Source of the DNA: Mycolicibacterium nivoides
Lineage (GTDB): Bacteria; Actinomycetota; Actinomycetes; Mycobacteriales; Mycobacteriaceae
Length of the DNA: 64,000 bases
Direction: 5' to 3'
Assembly: GCF_003855255.1 (NCBI RefSeq)
Contig: NZ_CP034072.1
Span: forward strand, 3,818,145 to 3,882,144
Part shown: piece after piece, positions 45,385 to 55,905 of the stretch
Position numbering within the stretch: position 1 is the stretch's first letter
How the letters are laid out: every line of letters starts with the position of its first letter
Translations under genes and position numbers: made by a program
The notes under the pieces: generated by a model
Databases searched by the model: none
What the model saw: only the letters and a program-made list of their open reading frames with translations
Told to the model about the DNA's origin: nothing

Positions 45385-47121
45385 CTATGCGTCCAGGCGG
45401 GCGAACTCGCCCTGCCGGTACTGATCGACGCACGCCGCACGCCGGACCTTGCCGCTCGTCGTGATCGGAATCGAACCAGGCGGCACCAGAACCAGATCCG
45501 CGACACCCAGGCTGTGCGTGTTGAAGATCGCCGAGGTCACTTCACGCTTGACCGCGGAAAGCTGGTCCGCGGGCGTCTCGGGCGACTCGGCCCGCTTCCT
45601 GACTTCGATGATGACGACGAGCTTCTCGGTATGGCCGTCCGGCACCGCAATGGCCGCACACCGGCTCCGGCTGATCTCCTGGATCGTCGCCTCGATGTCG
45701 TCGGGAGAGTGGTTACGCCCGTAGACGATCAGCAGGTCCTTGATGCGACCGATGACGAACAGCTCGCCGTCGAACATGAATCCTGAGTCCCCGGTGCGCA
45801 ACCACGGCCCCTCGGGCGTGCCTGCCGACGGAGCGACGAGGCTGGCACCGAAGGTTGATTCGGACTCCTGCGGTCTGTGCCAGTAGCCGCTTGCGACGTT
45901 GTCCCCGTGCACCCAGATCTCCCCTACGGTGCCGGGCGGACACTCGGTATTCGTCTCGGAATCGACGATCCGGATCGTCGGCGAGACCGGGATGCCGTAG
46001 CTGACCAGCGGTGTACCTGCGCCGTTGCGGCAGCGCCGCGCGGTGCCCGCGGTCAGCGACTCCGATTCGAAGCGCACGATCGCCGGCGGTTCCCCAGATT
46101 CGCGGGTCGCGACGTACACCGTGGCTTCGGCGAGACCGTAAGACGGCCGTATCACCGACGCGCCCAGATTCAGCCGGGAGAAGCGCTGGGTGAAGCGCTC
46201 AAGCGTCGCCGGGTGCACTCGTTCGCTGCCGGTGATGATGGCGAGCACACTCGACAGGTCGAGGCCGGCCATGTCATCGTCCGACGTCTTGCGCACCGCC
46301 AGTTCGAACGCGAAGTTCGGTGCGGCGGTGTAGGTGCGACCGTTCGTGGCCAGCATCTGCATCCACCGGGCGGGCCGTTGCAGGAACGCCACCGGACTCA
46401 TCAGCACGGCCGGGACCCCGGCGAGCACCGGTGCGCATACTCCCAGATACAAGCCCATGTCGTGATAGAAGGGCAGCCACGAGACGATGGTGGAGCCTTC
46501 CGGGATGACATTGTTGAATTCCGCGAAGTAGCCCGACGTCAACTGTTCGTAGTTGGCCAGCAGGTTCCGGTGCGACATCATCACCCCGGCGGGCCGGCGA
46601 GTCGACCCGGATGTGTACTGCAAATAGGCCGTGTCCGTGACACTTTCGCTCTGCAACCCACTGCGTGCCGGGGCACTGAAATCCAACGTGTCGACCTCGA
46701 CGATCGCCGGAGCCGATGCGGAATCCGATCTCACATACTCGGCCACTACGCCGGCGACCGCCGAGGTGGTGAGAATGACCGTCGGCGCCGCGTCCTGCAG
46801 CACCGAGCTGACCCGCTCATCGCTGACGCCACCGAGCGGAACCGCCAGCGGAACGGCGATTCGCCCCGCCTGCATCGCGCCGAAGAAGGCGACGATGTAA
46901 TCCAGCCCCTGCGGCGCAAGGATGAGTGCACGATCACCCGGCGAGCCGAGGCTGCCGAGTTCTCGCGCGACGCCACACGCGCGCCGATACAGCTGCGAGT
47001 ACGTCAGGCTCGTTGCCGAGCCCTCCCAATTATTTTCGTAGTCAATAAATGTCGCCGCGTTGTCGTCGCCCTGCAGGCCGGCACGTTCCCGCAGCAGCGT
47101 CAAAATGGATGCCTCTCCCAC
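45385..47121 (-). CDS. Fatty-acyl-AMP ligase (FAAL, FadD23/FadD28-type)
   Basis: A 578-residue ANL enzyme with [39 protein letters not shown], the [13 protein letters not shown] motif and [20 protein letters not shown]. These are diagnostic of the FAAL branch, which makes acyl-adenylates and passes them to PKS or NRPS carriers rather than to CoA. The GTG at 47121 gives [10 protein letters not shown]; no strong ribosome site is seen. It is divergent from the PKS gene across 409 bp and co-directional with the hydrolase and mmpS/mmpL genes. Its likely job is to load the starter fatty acid onto the PKS or onto the NRPS. Confidence 0.9.
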   Translation of the reverse strand: MGEASILTLLRERAGLQGDDNAATFIDYENNWEGSATSLTYSQLYRRACGVARELGSLGSPGDRALILAPQGLDYIVAFFGAMQAGRIAVPLAVPLGGVSDERVSSVLQDAAPTVILTTSAVAGVVAEYVRSDSASAPAIVEVDTLDFSAPARSGLQSESVTDTAYLQYTSGSTRRPAGVMMSHRNLLANYEQLTSGYFAEFNNVIPEGSTIVSWLPFYHDMGLYLGVCAPVLAGVPAVLMSPVAFLQRPARWMQMLATNGRTYTAAPNFAFELAVRKTSDDDMAGLDLSSVLAIITGSERVHPATLERFTQRFSRLNLGASVIRPSYGLAEATVYVATRESGEPPAIVRFESESLTAGTARRCRNGAGTPLVSYGIPVSPTIRIVDSETNTECPPGTVGEIWVHGDNVASGYWHRPQESESTFGASLVAPSAGTPEGPWLRTGDSGFMFDGELFVIGRIKDLLIVYGRNHSPDDIEATIQEISRSRCAAIAVPDGHTEKLVVIIEVRKRAESPETPADQLSAVKREVTSAIFNTHSLGVADLVLVPPGSIPITTSGKVRRAACVDQYRQGEFARLDA

Positions 47122-47530
47122 GGAGGTCAGGGTATCGCGGTAATCATGACTGCATATCCGGAACCATCAGCAAATTCCAATTCAATGACCTTATGAATCA
47201 CACCGAGGTCATTACCATCCGCCTCGCAACCGCGAACGAACAATGCTGCGCCCGCTTCGATGGCCTCTGATCTTGACTGTCATGGCCGATGCCCCGAAAC
47301 TGCCGCGAAGTGCTTGCGATCGTTCCTATCTCACCTGTGGATTGATCAGATTCTGAGACAGCATTCCGCAGCGAACATACTGTTAATGATTGTGACCGCC
47401 CTCGACGGCCGCTGAGCCACTAATGGCCGCACGACACTGGCGGCCTAATTCTGTGGCTCAGCGGACGAATACAGGGTATCGAGCCTGACAGCGGCCGAAC
47501 CGCGGAAAGGCCTGCCGGGAGGAGGGGCAA
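47122..47530. promoter_or_regulatory. Divergent promoter region between FAAL and PKS genes
   Basis: 409 bp without a gene. It is AT-richer than the flanks from about 47145 to 47400, where both promoters probably lie. A 7 bp inverted pair (AATGACC 47184-47190, GGTCATT 47217-47223) is a possible operator. Nearer the PKS lies a large compound hairpin (47409-47464). A strong GGAGGAGGGG ribosome site precedes the TTG start of the PKS. No KstR box is present. Confidence 0.6.
47409..47464. repeat. Compound inverted repeat in the PKS leader
   Basis: The outer arms CCGCTGAGCCAC (47409-47420) and GTGGCTCAGCGG (47453-47464) are perfect complements. Inside them GGCCGC (47425-47430) and GCGGCC (47440-47445) pair again, separated by TAAT/TAATTCT bulges. 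It ends 66 bp before the PKS start, so it may lie in the mRNA leader as an attenuator or in DNA as an operator. Confidence 0.7.
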
Positions 47531-50500
47531 TTGACCGCATCCGAGATCGTGAGCGGGGAACGTCCGGGTGCGGATACCGGCACCGATACACCCCGGCCGC
47601 GCGTCACGCCGGTCACTCCCATTGCCGTCATCGGCATGTCCTGCCGGCTTCCCGGTGGCATCGACTCCCCCGAACTCTTGTGGGAGGCCCTGATTCGGGG
47701 CGATGACTTTGTCACCGAAGTCCCGCCCGACCGTTGGGACGCCGACGAGTACTACGACCCGGAGCCGGGGGTGCCTGGTCGGTCGGTGTCCAAGTGGGGC
47801 GCCTTCCTCGACGACGTCGCCGGCTTCGATGCCGACTTCTTCGGTATCAACGAACGCGAGAGTGCCGCACTCGATCCCCAGCACCGATTGTTGCTGGAAA
47901 CCTCCTGGGAGGCCATGGAGCACGCGGGCCTCACGCGGGAAGCCTTGTCGGACTCGCCGACCGGCGTGTTCGTCGGACTGACGCACGCCGACTACCAGAT
48001 GCTGGCCGCCGACGCTCAGTCCTTGGAAGCGGCATACGGCTTCAGCGGCAACAACTTCAGCCTGGCGTCCGGCCGGATCGCTTACGCCCTCGGCGTCCAC
48101 GGGCCTGCGCTCACGGTGGACACGGCGTGTTCGTCCGGCCTGACCGCGATACACCTGGCCTGCCGCAGCCTGCACGAGGGCGAAAGCGATTTCGCGTTGG
48201 CCGGCGGCGCCACCTTGGCGTTGGACCCGCGCAAGTTCGCTTCGGGTTCGGCGGAGGGAATGCTCTCGGCGACCGGACGCTGCCATGCCTTCGATGCCGC
48301 AGCCGACGGATTCGTAGGAGGCGAAGGCTGCGTCATGGTGTTGCTCAAGCGGTTGCCGGACGCCGTGCGTGATGGCGACCGGATCCTCGCCGTCATCCGC
48401 GGCACGGCCGCCAACCAGGACGGTCATACCGTGAACATCGCGACGCCGTCGGATGCCGCACAGACCGCCGTGTACCGAGCGGCGTTGACCGCGGCGGGCG
48501 TGGATCCCGGCACGGTCGGCATGGTCGAGGCACACGGCACCGGCACGCCGGTGGGCGACCCGATCGAATACTCCAGCCTGGCCAAGGTGTACGGCGTCGA
48601 CGGCCCCTGTGCGCTCGCGTCGGTGAAGACCAACATGGGGCATGCCCAGGCCGCCTCCGGGGCCATCGGTCTGATGAAGACGGTCCTCGCGATACAGCAC
48701 GGCGTGGTGCCACAGAACCTGCACTTCACCCGGCTTCCCGACAAGCTCGCCGAAATCCAGACCAATCTCTTTGTGCCCCAGGCGACAACACCGTGGTGCA
48801 CCAACGGGCATCATCCCCGGCGGGCGGCGGTGTCATCGTATGGATTGTCGGGGACCAATGTGCACGCCGTCTTGGAGCAGGCGCCGGTCCCGGCGCCTCA
48901 ACCCGCAGCTGCAGACTCCGCGCTTCCGGCTTCGCCGGTTCCGATGCTGTTCCCGCTGTCGTCCACCTCGGCCGACGAGCTGCGTCACACGGCCGGCCGG
49001 CTGGCCGACTGGCTACAGACACACGAGGATGTCGCCCTACCGGATCTCTCCTACACCCTGGCCCGCCGACGCGTGCACAGGCCGGTGCGCACCGCCGTCA
49101 GCGCGAACAGCCGACCTGATCTCATCGCCGCGTTACGCGAGGTCGCCGACGGCGACACTCCCTACCAAGCCGCGGTCGGTCGCGACGACCGCGGCCCGGT
49201 CTGGGTGTTCTCCGGTCAGGGTTCGCAGTGGGCGGGCATGGGCGCCGAGCTCTTGGCGACCGAACCGGTGTTCGCCGCCACGGTGGCGCAGGCCGAGCCG
49301 GTCATTGCTGCCGAGTCAGGATTCTCGGTGACCGAGGCGATGTCGGCCCCGGAGGTCGTCAACGGTCAGGACCGGTTGCAACCGACGTTGTTCACCATGC
49401 AGGTCGCCATGGCCGCCACCATGAAGGGGCACGGGGTGCGGCCCGGAGCCGTCATCGGCCACTCCCTGGGTGAGGCCGCGGCAGCGGTCGTCGCCGGGGC
49501 ACTGTCGTTGGAGGACGGGCTGCGGCTCATCTGCCGCCGGTCCCGGCTGATGTCCCGAATCTCCGGAAAGGGCGCCACGGCCGCAGTGGAATTGCCTGCC
49601 AAGCAGGTACTTTCGGAGCTGACCGGCCGCGGTATCAACGATGTCGTGGTGGCGGTGGTGGCTTCGCCACAGTCCACCGTGATCGCAGGCACCACACAGA
49701 TGGTGCGCGATCTCGTGGCGGATTGGGAACTACGTGGGGTGATGGCTCGCGAGGTTCCCGTCGATGTGGCCTTCCACTCACCGCAGGTCGAGCCCATCGT
49801 CGGAGACCTGGCCGAGGCCCTTGCAGACCTCAAACCCATGACACCGGAGATTCCGTTCTATTCGGCGACCCTGTTCGATCCACGCGAGCAGCCGGTGTGC
49901 GATGCCGACTACTGGGTGACCAACATGCGCCGGATGGTGCGCTTCGCCTCCGCCGTACAAGCCGCGCTGGAGGACGGCTATCGCGTGTTCGCCGAGCTTT
50001 CGCCACATCCGCTGCTCACCCGAGCGCTCGAGCAGACCGCAAGCGGCCGCGAGACGCCGCTGGCCGCCCTGGCCGCGATGCGCAGACAGCAAGAGATGCC
50101 GGATGGGCTGCGCGGGCTCCTCGTCGATCTGCACAGTGCAGGTGCTGCGGTCGATTTCTCTGTCCTGTGCCCCGACGGCCGGCTGGTGGATGCGCCACTG
50201 CCTAGCTGGACGCACCGCCGGCTGTGGCTCAGCGGCGGCGGTCAGGAACACCCGACCCACGGCGGTTGCACCATCGCAGTTCACCCGCTGCTGGGCGCCA
50301 ACGTGCGGCTGCACGAGGAACCGGAACGCTACGTGTGGCAGGCCGACGTCGGCACTGCCGCCCAGCCATGGCTCGCAGATCACCAAATACGCACTGTTGC
50401 AGTACTTCCGGGTGCGGCGTACTGCGAGATGGCGCTGGCTGCGGCGCAGGCCGTGCTGGGAGAGACTTCCGAAGTCCGCGACATCCGGTTCGAGCAGGCA

Positions 50501-53500
50501 CTGCTCCTGGACGAACAGACAGTGGTCGGAGCCTCCGCCTCGGTGTCATCACCCGGCGTGGCCGCCTTCACCGTCGAGACCGATGAGGAGGGCCAGCAAG
50601 CTCGGCACGCAACCGCGGTCCTGCACGCGGCAGCGGACGAGCAACCCCCTGCGTACGACATGTCGGCGGTCGTTACCGCCCATCCCTGCGACGAGGACGG
50701 CGCAGAGGTGCGTAATCGCGTGGGCCTGCACGGCATTCAGTACGGTCCGGCGTTCACCGGTCTGGTCACCGTGCGTACCGGCGAGACGGAAGCCCGCACG
50801 GTCCTCGCCGAGGTTGCCCTCCCCCGCTCGATCCGCTCCCAGCAGGACGCGTACGGCGTGCACCCGGCACTTCTGGATGCCTGCTTCCAATCGGTCGAGG
50901 CACATCCCGACGTTCAGGCGCTCGGCGGCGACGTGCTGGGATTGCCGCTGGGCGTGCGGCGGCTACGCGCCTACAGCTCGGCCCGCAACGCGCACTACTG
51001 CTACACGCGATTGATCAAGGCCGACGCAACCGGTATCGAGGCCGACATCGATGTGCTCGACAAGGACGGCACAGTCCTGCTGACCGTGCAGGGGCTTCGC
51101 CTTGGCACCGGCGCCTCCGGCAGCGGACACGACGATCAGGTTTTCAGCGAGCGGCTGCTGACGGTCGAGTGGCAACAGCGCGACCTGCCGGAGGTCGAAT
51201 ACGCCGAAGCCGGATCCTGGCTGCTCATCAGCGCCCCGGACGGCCCCGACGCGGCTACCGACACGTTGAGCAGCATCCTGAAAGACCGCGGCGCACAGTG
51301 CACCACGATGAGTTGGCCCAACCAAGCCGACGACACACTGACCTGCGCACAGCTCGGCAACCATTTGCGGGCCGGCCGATTCACCGCCGTGGTTGTCCTG
51401 ACGTCGCCGAACAACGGGGACCACAACGACCAGTCGCCATTGCTGGGTCGCGAGTACCTGCGTCATATGGTGCACATCGCCCGCGAACTACCGGAGATGA
51501 GCGGAGAACTACCTCGCCTGTACGTCGTGACCCGCAACGCCCAGACGGTGGTGGCCGGCGACGTGGCCAATCTGGACCAGGCCGAGCTACGGGGCCTTAT
51601 CCGGGTCATCGGCACCGAACATCCGCACCTGACCGCCACCCAGATCGATGTTGACGAGGCCACCGGCGTGGAGCAGTTGGCACAGCAACTGCTCAGCGGA
51701 TCCGATGAGGACGAAACCGCGTGGCGCAATGGTCGGTGGTATACCGCACGGTTGTGCCTCGCCCCGTTGCGTCCCGAGGAGCGGCAGACCACCGTTGCAC
51801 ATCTCGAACGCGACCGGATGCGGCTGCAGATCCGCACTCCGGGTGACCTGGAGTCGATGGAACTTGTTGCCTGCGAGCATGTTCCCCCGGGATCGGGGCA
51901 GATAGAGGTCGCGGTCAGCGCGTCCAGCATCAACTTCGCCGACGTGCTCGTCGCATTCGGTCGCTACCCCGCGTTCGACGGGCATCTACCCCAACTCGGT
52001 ATCGACTTCGCAGGAGTGGTTACCGCGGTCGGGCCCGACGTCACCGACCACAAGGTCGGCGATCGGGTCGGAGGTCTGTGCGCCGACGGCTGCTGGGGCA
52101 CGTTCGTCACCTGCGACGCACGCCTGGCCGCCACGTTGCCGGCGGGCCTGACGGACGCCGAGGCGGCCGCACTGACCATTGCGACCGCCACCGCCTACTA
52201 CGGGCTGAACGACATGGCCCGAATCAAGTCAGGCGACAAGGTGCTGATCCACTCCGCGACAGGCGGTGTCGGACAGGCGGCGATGGCCATCGCCCGCGCC
52301 GCCGGGGCGGAGATCTTCGCCACCGCCGGCAGCGAGCAGCGCAGACAACTTCTGCGCGACATGGGCGTCGAACATGTCTACGACTCACGGACTTTGGAGT
52401 TCGCCGATCACATCCGCCAGGACACCGACGGATACGGCGTCGACATCGTGCTGAATTCGGTGACCGGTGCCGCCCAGCGGGCGGGCCTCGAATTGCTGGC
52501 ATTCGGTGGGCGATTCGTGGAGATCGGCAAGCGCGACATCTACGGTGACACCCGGTTGGGGCTCTTCCCCTTCCGGCGCAACCTGTCGTTCTACGCCGTC
52601 GATCTGGCGCTGATGTCCGTCAGCCACCCGGATCGGCTCCGGGAGTTGCTGGAAACGGTGTATCTGTTGACCGCCGAGGGTGATCTGCCGAGGCCCGAGG
52701 TCACCCATTTCCCACTTGCAGACGCCGCCACCGCGATTCGGATGATGAGCGGCGCGCAGCACACCGGCAAGCTCGTGCTGGACATTCCACACACCGGTTC
52801 GAGTCGGCTTGTGGTTCCGCCGTCCCAGGTGCGGGTGTTCCGGCCCGACGGCGCGTACATCGTCACCGGTGGCCTCGGCGGGCTGGGGCTGTTCATCGCC
52901 GAGAAGATGGCGGCCAGCGGATGTGGACGAATTGTGCTGTCCTCACGCACGCAGCCGAGCGCCCGGGCATTGGAGATCCTCGAGCGTATCCGCGCGACCG
53001 GCGTCGACGTACTCGTCGAGTGCGGCGACATCGCCGAGTCCGGCACCGCAGAACGGTTGGTGGCCGTGGCGACCGCCGACGGGCTTGCAGTCCGCGGCGT
53101 GTTACACGCGGCAGGCGTGATCGAGGACGCCGCACTGACCAACATCACCGACGAACTCATCGAGCGAGACTGGGCGCCAAAGGTTTATGGCGCCTGGAAC
53201 CTGCACACCGCCACCGCGGACCAGCCTTTGGACTGGTTCTGTTCATTCTCGTCGGCAGCCGCGCTGGTCGGCTCTCCCGGGCAGGGCGCCTACGCTGCCG
53301 CCAACAGTTGGCTGGATGCTTTCAGCCTGTGGCGCCGCTCCCAGGGGTTGCCGGGCACGGCCATCGCATGGGGAGCCTGGGGGCAGATCGGCCGCGGCAC
53401 GGCCCTGGCCGAAGGCGCCGGAATCGCCATCGCTCCCGACGAGGGCGCGTATGCGTTCGAAGCACTGCTGCGTCACGACCGCGCCTACACCGGATACGCG

Positions 53501-53869
53501 CCGATCACAGGTACGCCGTGGTTGTCCGTGTTCGCCGAACGCAGCCCCTTCGCCGAGGCATTCCGATCGACCGGCCAAAGCGCTACGGGCACCAGCAAGT
53601 TACGCGCCGAACTCGACGATCTGCCGCCTGACGAGTGGGCCGCCAAGCTGCGACACGTGATCTCCGATCAGGTGAGCGTGATCCTGCGCCGCAGTGTCGA
53701 TCCGGACCGCCCCCTTTCCGAGTACGGCATGGACTCGCTGGGAGCGCTCGAACTACGCACCCGCATCGAGAACGAAACGGGCATCCGGATCTCGGCCACC
53801 GGAATCACGACCGTGCACGGTTTGGCAGACCTGCTGTGCGAAAAGCTCCTGCCCGCAGGGGCAGCCTGA
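47531..53869 (+). CDS. Type I fully reducing polyketide synthase, KS-AT-DH-ER-KR-ACP
   Basis: A 2112-residue single-module PKS with the length and domain order of mycobacterial Mas/Pks5-type synthases. KS: Cys200 (DTACSSG), His335 (EAHGTGT), His of [10 protein letters not shown]: Ser645 (GHSLG), VAFH at 746-749, the malonyl-type form rather than the methylmalonyl VASH of Mas. DH: His951 and Asp1116. ER: NADPH loop [12 protein letters not shown] near 1573. [10 protein letters not shown] near 1778 and Tyr1921 (GAYAAANSW). ACP: Ser2069 ([10 protein letters not shown]). All domains look active, so it should extend an acyl starter with fully reduced C2 units. Start TTG behind GGAGGAGGGG. No thioesterase: the chain probably passes to the NRPS. 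Confidence 0.93.
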   Translation: MTASEIVSGERPGADTGTDTPRPRVTPVTPIAVIGMSCRLPGGIDSPELLWEALIRGDDFVTEVPPDRWDADEYYDPEPGVPGRSVSKWGAFLDDVAGFDADFFGINERESAALDPQHRLLLETSWEAMEHAGLTREALSDSPTGVFVGLTHADYQMLAADAQSLEAAYGFSGNNFSLASGRIAYALGVHGPALTVDTACSSGLTAIHLACRSLHEGESDFALAGGATLALDPRKFASGSAEGMLSATGRCHAFDAAADGFVGGEGCVMVLLKRLPDAVRDGDRILAVIRGTAANQDGHTVNIATPSDAAQTAVYRAALTAAGVDPGTVGMVEAHGTGTPVGDPIEYSSLAKVYGVDGPCALASVKTNMGHAQAASGAIGLMKTVLAIQHGVVPQNLHFTRLPDKLAEIQTNLFVPQATTPWCTNGHHPRRAAVSSYGLSGTNVHAVLEQAPVPAPQPAAADSALPASPVPMLFPLSSTSADELRHTAGRLADWLQTHEDVALPDLSYTLARRRVHRPVRTAVSANSRPDLIAALREVADGDTPYQAAVGRDDRGPVWVFSGQGSQWAGMGAELLATEPVFAATVAQAEPVIAAESGFSVTEAMSAPEVVNGQDRLQPTLFTMQVAMAATMKGHGVRPGAVIGHSLGEAAAAVVAGALSLEDGLRLICRRSRLMSRISGKGATAAVELPAKQVLSELTGRGINDVVVAVVASPQSTVIAGTTQMVRDLVADWELRGVMAREVPVDVAFHSPQVEPIVGDLAEALADLKPMTPEIPFYSATLFDPREQPVCDADYWVTNMRRMVRFASAVQAALEDGYRVFAELSPHPLLTRALEQTASGRETPLAALAAMRRQQEMPDGLRGLLVDLHSAGAAVDFSVLCPDGRLVDAPLPSWTHRRLWLSGGGQEHPTHGGCTIAVHPLLGANVRLHEEPERYVWQADVGTAAQPWLADHQIRTVAVLPGAAYCEMALAAAQAVLGETSEVRDIRFEQALLLDEQTVVGASASVSSPGVAAFTVETDEEGQQARHATAVLHAAADEQPPAYDMSAVVTAHPCDEDGAEVRNRVGLHGIQYGPAFTGLVTVRTGETEARTVLAEVALPRSIRSQQDAYGVHPALLDACFQSVEAHPDVQALGGDVLGLPLGVRRLRAYSSARNAHYCYTRLIKADATGIEADIDVLDKDGTVLLTVQGLRLGTGASGSGHDDQVFSERLLTVEWQQRDLPEVEYAEAGSWLLISAPDGPDAATDTLSSILKDRGAQCTTMSWPNQADDTLTCAQLGNHLRAGRFTAVVVLTSPNNGDHNDQSPLLGREYLRHMVHIARELPEMSGELPRLYVVTRNAQTVVAGDVANLDQAELRGLIRVIGTEHPHLTATQIDVDEATGVEQLAQQLLSGSDEDETAWRNGRWYTARLCLAPLRPEERQTTVAHLERDRMRLQIRTPGDLESMELVACEHVPPGSGQIEVAVSASSINFADVLVAFGRYPAFDGHLPQLGIDFAGVVTAVGPDVTDHKVGDRVGGLCADGCWGTFVTCDARLAATLPAGLTDAEAAALTIATATAYYGLNDMARIKSGDKVLIHSATGGVGQAAMAIARAAGAEIFATAGSEQRRQLLRDMGVEHVYDSRTLEFADHIRQDTDGYGVDIVLNSVTGAAQRAGLELLAFGGRFVEIGKRDIYGDTRLGLFPFRRNLSFYAVDLALMSVSHPDRLRELLETVYLLTAEGDLPRPEVTHFPLADAATAIRMMSGAQHTGKLVLDIPHTGSSRLVVPPSQVRVFRPDGAYIVTGGLGGLGLFIAEKMAASGCGRIVLSSRTQPSARALEILERIRATGVDVLVECGDIAESGTAERLVAVATADGLAVRGVLHAAGVIEDAALTNITDELIERDWAPKVYGAWNLHTATADQPLDWFCSFSSAAALVGSPGQGAYAAANSWLDAFSLWRRSQGLPGTAIAWGAWGQIGRGTALAEGAGIAIAPDEGAYAFEALLRHDRAYTGYAPITGTPWLSVFAERSPFAEAFRSTGQSATGTSKLRAELDDLPPDEWAAKLRHVISDQVSVILRRSVDPDRPLSEYGMDSLGALELRTRIENETGIRISATGITTVHGLADLLCEKLLPAGAA

Positions 53870-54309
53870 CATGCGGTGGACCAAACGGTCGGAACGGGTC
53901 GATTACAGCAAACGCCGGCCCGGATACGGAACCGGCCTGCCCGCGCATCGACCGAACCAGCTCCCGAGTCATACGCCGGCCCACCGGCCATCTCCGCCCA
54001 CGGAGACGACGACGCACGCCCGCCGCATCGACAGTTCCTGATCGGCATTTGGAGAGCGGCGGCGGAGCCGGATTGAAACTCATTACTTAACAAGGGATCT
54101 GACCAAATCGATATCAACATGGCGGGGGAAAGCAACAGGGTATCAGCGAGTTCGCGGAGGCAGTGCGTGATGGGCCCACGCACTGCTGGTTCCGGGCACC
54201 ACGACCAGTACGGCCCTGAGGGCCTGTACGGCCAAATCAGCTCCGACAACTCCTGAATGTTGTCCAGAAAGTCAATACAGCAAATAGATTGCGAGGTAGC
54301 ATTCCGCTC
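53870..54309. other. Intergenic 440 bp between PKS and Gap gene
   Basis: No gene is supported: the open frames here lack family features and ribosome sites. The first 150 bp are GC-rich; from about 54075 to 54130 and 54250 to 54300 the DNA is AT-richer, the latter a likely promoter for the gap gene. Two hairpins lie in between: a perfect one at 54160-54186 and a near-palindrome around GGCCCTGAGGGCC (about 54208-54229). Confidence 0.55.
54160..54186. terminator. Perfect 10 bp inverted repeat downstream of the PKS
   Basis: GCAGTGCGTG (54160-54169) and CACGCACTGC (54177-54186) pair perfectly around a 7 nt loop, 290 bp after the PKS stop. It could end PKS read-through or be a regulatory site for gap. 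No T-run follows. Confidence 0.5.
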
Positions 54310-55137
54310 ATGTGGGGCTCGCTGGCCGTACTGGCACTCTTGACGACGATCAATCCCGTGCGCCTCGGCATCATCATCTTGGTGCTGTCCAGGCCGCGGC
54401 CGATGCAGAACCTGCTCGCCTACTGGACCGGCGCGGTGCTGGTAGGGCTCGCCACCCTCGTCATTCCACTGTTCGTACTCCACTCCACGCCGACATCGTC
54501 GGCTTTCGCGAGAAATTTCGCGCACCCCACCGCGAATCCGATCGCACAGCGCATCACGATCGTCACAGGCGTGGTTCTCCTGGCGATCGCCGTGTTCATG
54601 GTGGCGCGCAACTTGTTACGGACACCCGTCTCGGCAGGTGGCGCCCATCGGAAGGTAGCGGACAACACCGGCGACGGCACCACCACACTCGTACTCGATT
54701 CAGGTGCACCACCCGTCATCACAAGGTTCCTGCATCCCACCGGGAAGTCGGCCGAGACAGACGGGGAAGAAAAGTCTCCGATCCGGCGGCTGCTCGGCCG
54801 CGCGCGTGACGCTTGGCAGAACGGGTCCCCGTGGATTCCCTTCATCATCGGCCTCATAGTGCTTCCACCGCTGGACGGAGTGCTGTTCGCCCTGGCCATC
54901 GTGGTGGCTTCGGGCGCCTCGCTCGAGGTCCAGCTGGTCGCAACGATCGCGTTCGTCTTCGGCGTGCTCTTGGTGGAGGAGATCATTCTCGTCAGCAACA
55001 TAGTCGCACCGGAGAGAACCCAAGCCGCACTGCGTAAGTTGCATGAGTGGGCCCGCATGCATCACCAGAAGTTCGTGGCGGCGATCCTCGCAGTGGTCGG
55101 ACTCTCGTTGTTGGCCAGGGGCATGGGCGGCCTCTGA
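54310..55137 (+). CDS. Gap-family membrane protein (glycopeptidolipid-addressing-protein-like)
   Basis: A 275-residue integral membrane protein of the GAP/Sap LysE-like type. TM segments lie near 3-20, 30-52, 73-94, 165-185, 190-215 and 250-270; a soluble loop occupies about 100-160, and the motif LTTINPVRLGIIILVLSRPRP sits at the N-terminus. Gap proteins are required for delivery of glycopeptidolipids to the mycobacterial surface. The ATG at 54310 is chosen over a TTG at 54289. Placement between the PKS and NRPS genes, with an mmpS/mmpL set nearby, suggests it helps transport the locus product. Confidence 0.83.
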   Translation: MWGSLAVLALLTTINPVRLGIIILVLSRPRPMQNLLAYWTGAVLVGLATLVIPLFVLHSTPTSSAFARNFAHPTANPIAQRITIVTGVVLLAIAVFMVARNLLRTPVSAGGAHRKVADNTGDGTTTLVLDSGAPPVITRFLHPTGKSAETDGEEKSPIRRLLGRARDAWQNGSPWIPFIIGLIVLPPLDGVLFALAIVVASGASLEVQLVATIAFVFGVLLVEEIILVSNIVAPERTQAALRKLHEWARMHHQKFVAAILAVVGLSLLARGMGGL

Positions 55138-55230
55138 TCCGAGTATCGGCCGACGATCTTGATTCAGCGGAAGTCGGAGCCGGCGAGTATCCTGTTAGCT
55201 GAGGATCATGGCTCAGCATTGGGAGGGCCC

Positions 55231-55896
55231 ATGAACACCGTTGTCAGAATGCTGATTTCAGGTTCCATCGGCATGGCCGTGACAGGTCTGGTTATATTTG
55301 CCTCCGCAGGCACATTCGACTACTGGCGAGGTTGGGTGTTTCTCGCGGTGCTCGTGGTCTCGGGTTGGGTGTCGGCCATCTACTTCCTGCGCAAGAATCC
55401 CGCAGTGCTGCTGCGGCGGTTGCCGACCGCCGAAGAGCGACCCCAGCAGAAGGCCATCGCCATTGGTGTCTTGTCGCTGTGGGCGGCAATGATCGTCGTG
55501 AGCGCTCTCGACCACCGCTTCAAATGGTCGGTGGTCGCCACAGAGGTCTCATTGGCCGGCGACGTGCTGGTTGCGCTCGGACTTGCCGCGATCGGCCTGG
55601 TGCTCATGCAGAACAACCATGCGGCCGTGACGGTTCGGGTGGAGGAGAATCAACACCTTGTCTCCACTGGCCTATACGGACTCGTACGACATCCGATGTA
55701 CACCTGCAACGCGCTGCTTCTGGTGGGAATACCCCTTGCGCTCGGCTCCTTCTGGGGCCTCATATTTCTCATCCCGGGCGTCCTGCTCTTCGCGCTACGC
55801 ATCCAGGACGAGGAGAGAGTCCTCGAGGTGGAGCTGGACGGATACCGCGACTACATGCAGAAGGTTCGCTACCGCCTGCTGCCGGGGATTTGGTGA
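55231..55896 (+). CDS. Isoprenylcysteine carboxyl methyltransferase-family membrane protein
   Basis: A 221-residue protein with about five TM segments. The family C-terminal signature GLYGLVRHPMYTCNALLLVG carries the His-Pro SAM-binding region; ALRIQDEERVLEVELDGYRDYMQKVRYRLLPG follows (given here as the conserved E and YxxYxxxxRYRLxPG pattern). Relatives methylate carboxylates or phospholipids in membranes. The ATG at 55231 follows GGGAGGG. It is 93 bp after gap on the same strand and ends 9 bp from the convergent NRPS stop. Methyl-ester formation on a released lipopeptide acid is a tempting but unproven role. Confidence 0.8.
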   Translation: MNTVVRMLISGSIGMAVTGLVIFASAGTFDYWRGWVFLAVLVVSGWVSAIYFLRKNPAVLLRRLPTAEERPQQKAIAIGVLSLWAAMIVVSALDHRFKWSVVATEVSLAGDVLVALGLAAIGLVLMQNNHAAVTVRVEENQHLVSTGLYGLVRHPMYTCNALLLVGIPLALGSFWGLIFLIPGVLLFALRIQDEERVLEVELDGYRDYMQKVRYRLLPGIW

Positions 55897-55905
55897 CCGG
55901 GTCTG

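Noticed and set aside
47420..48814. 464-codon frame antisense to the start of the PKS
   Set aside because: No recognisable domain, opposite the well-supported ketosynthase coding sequence.
53668..54525. 285-codon minus-strand frame across the PKS 3' end and the gap start
   Set aside because: It overlaps the ACP and Gap coding sequences and looks like noise; the interval between them is better read as intergenic.
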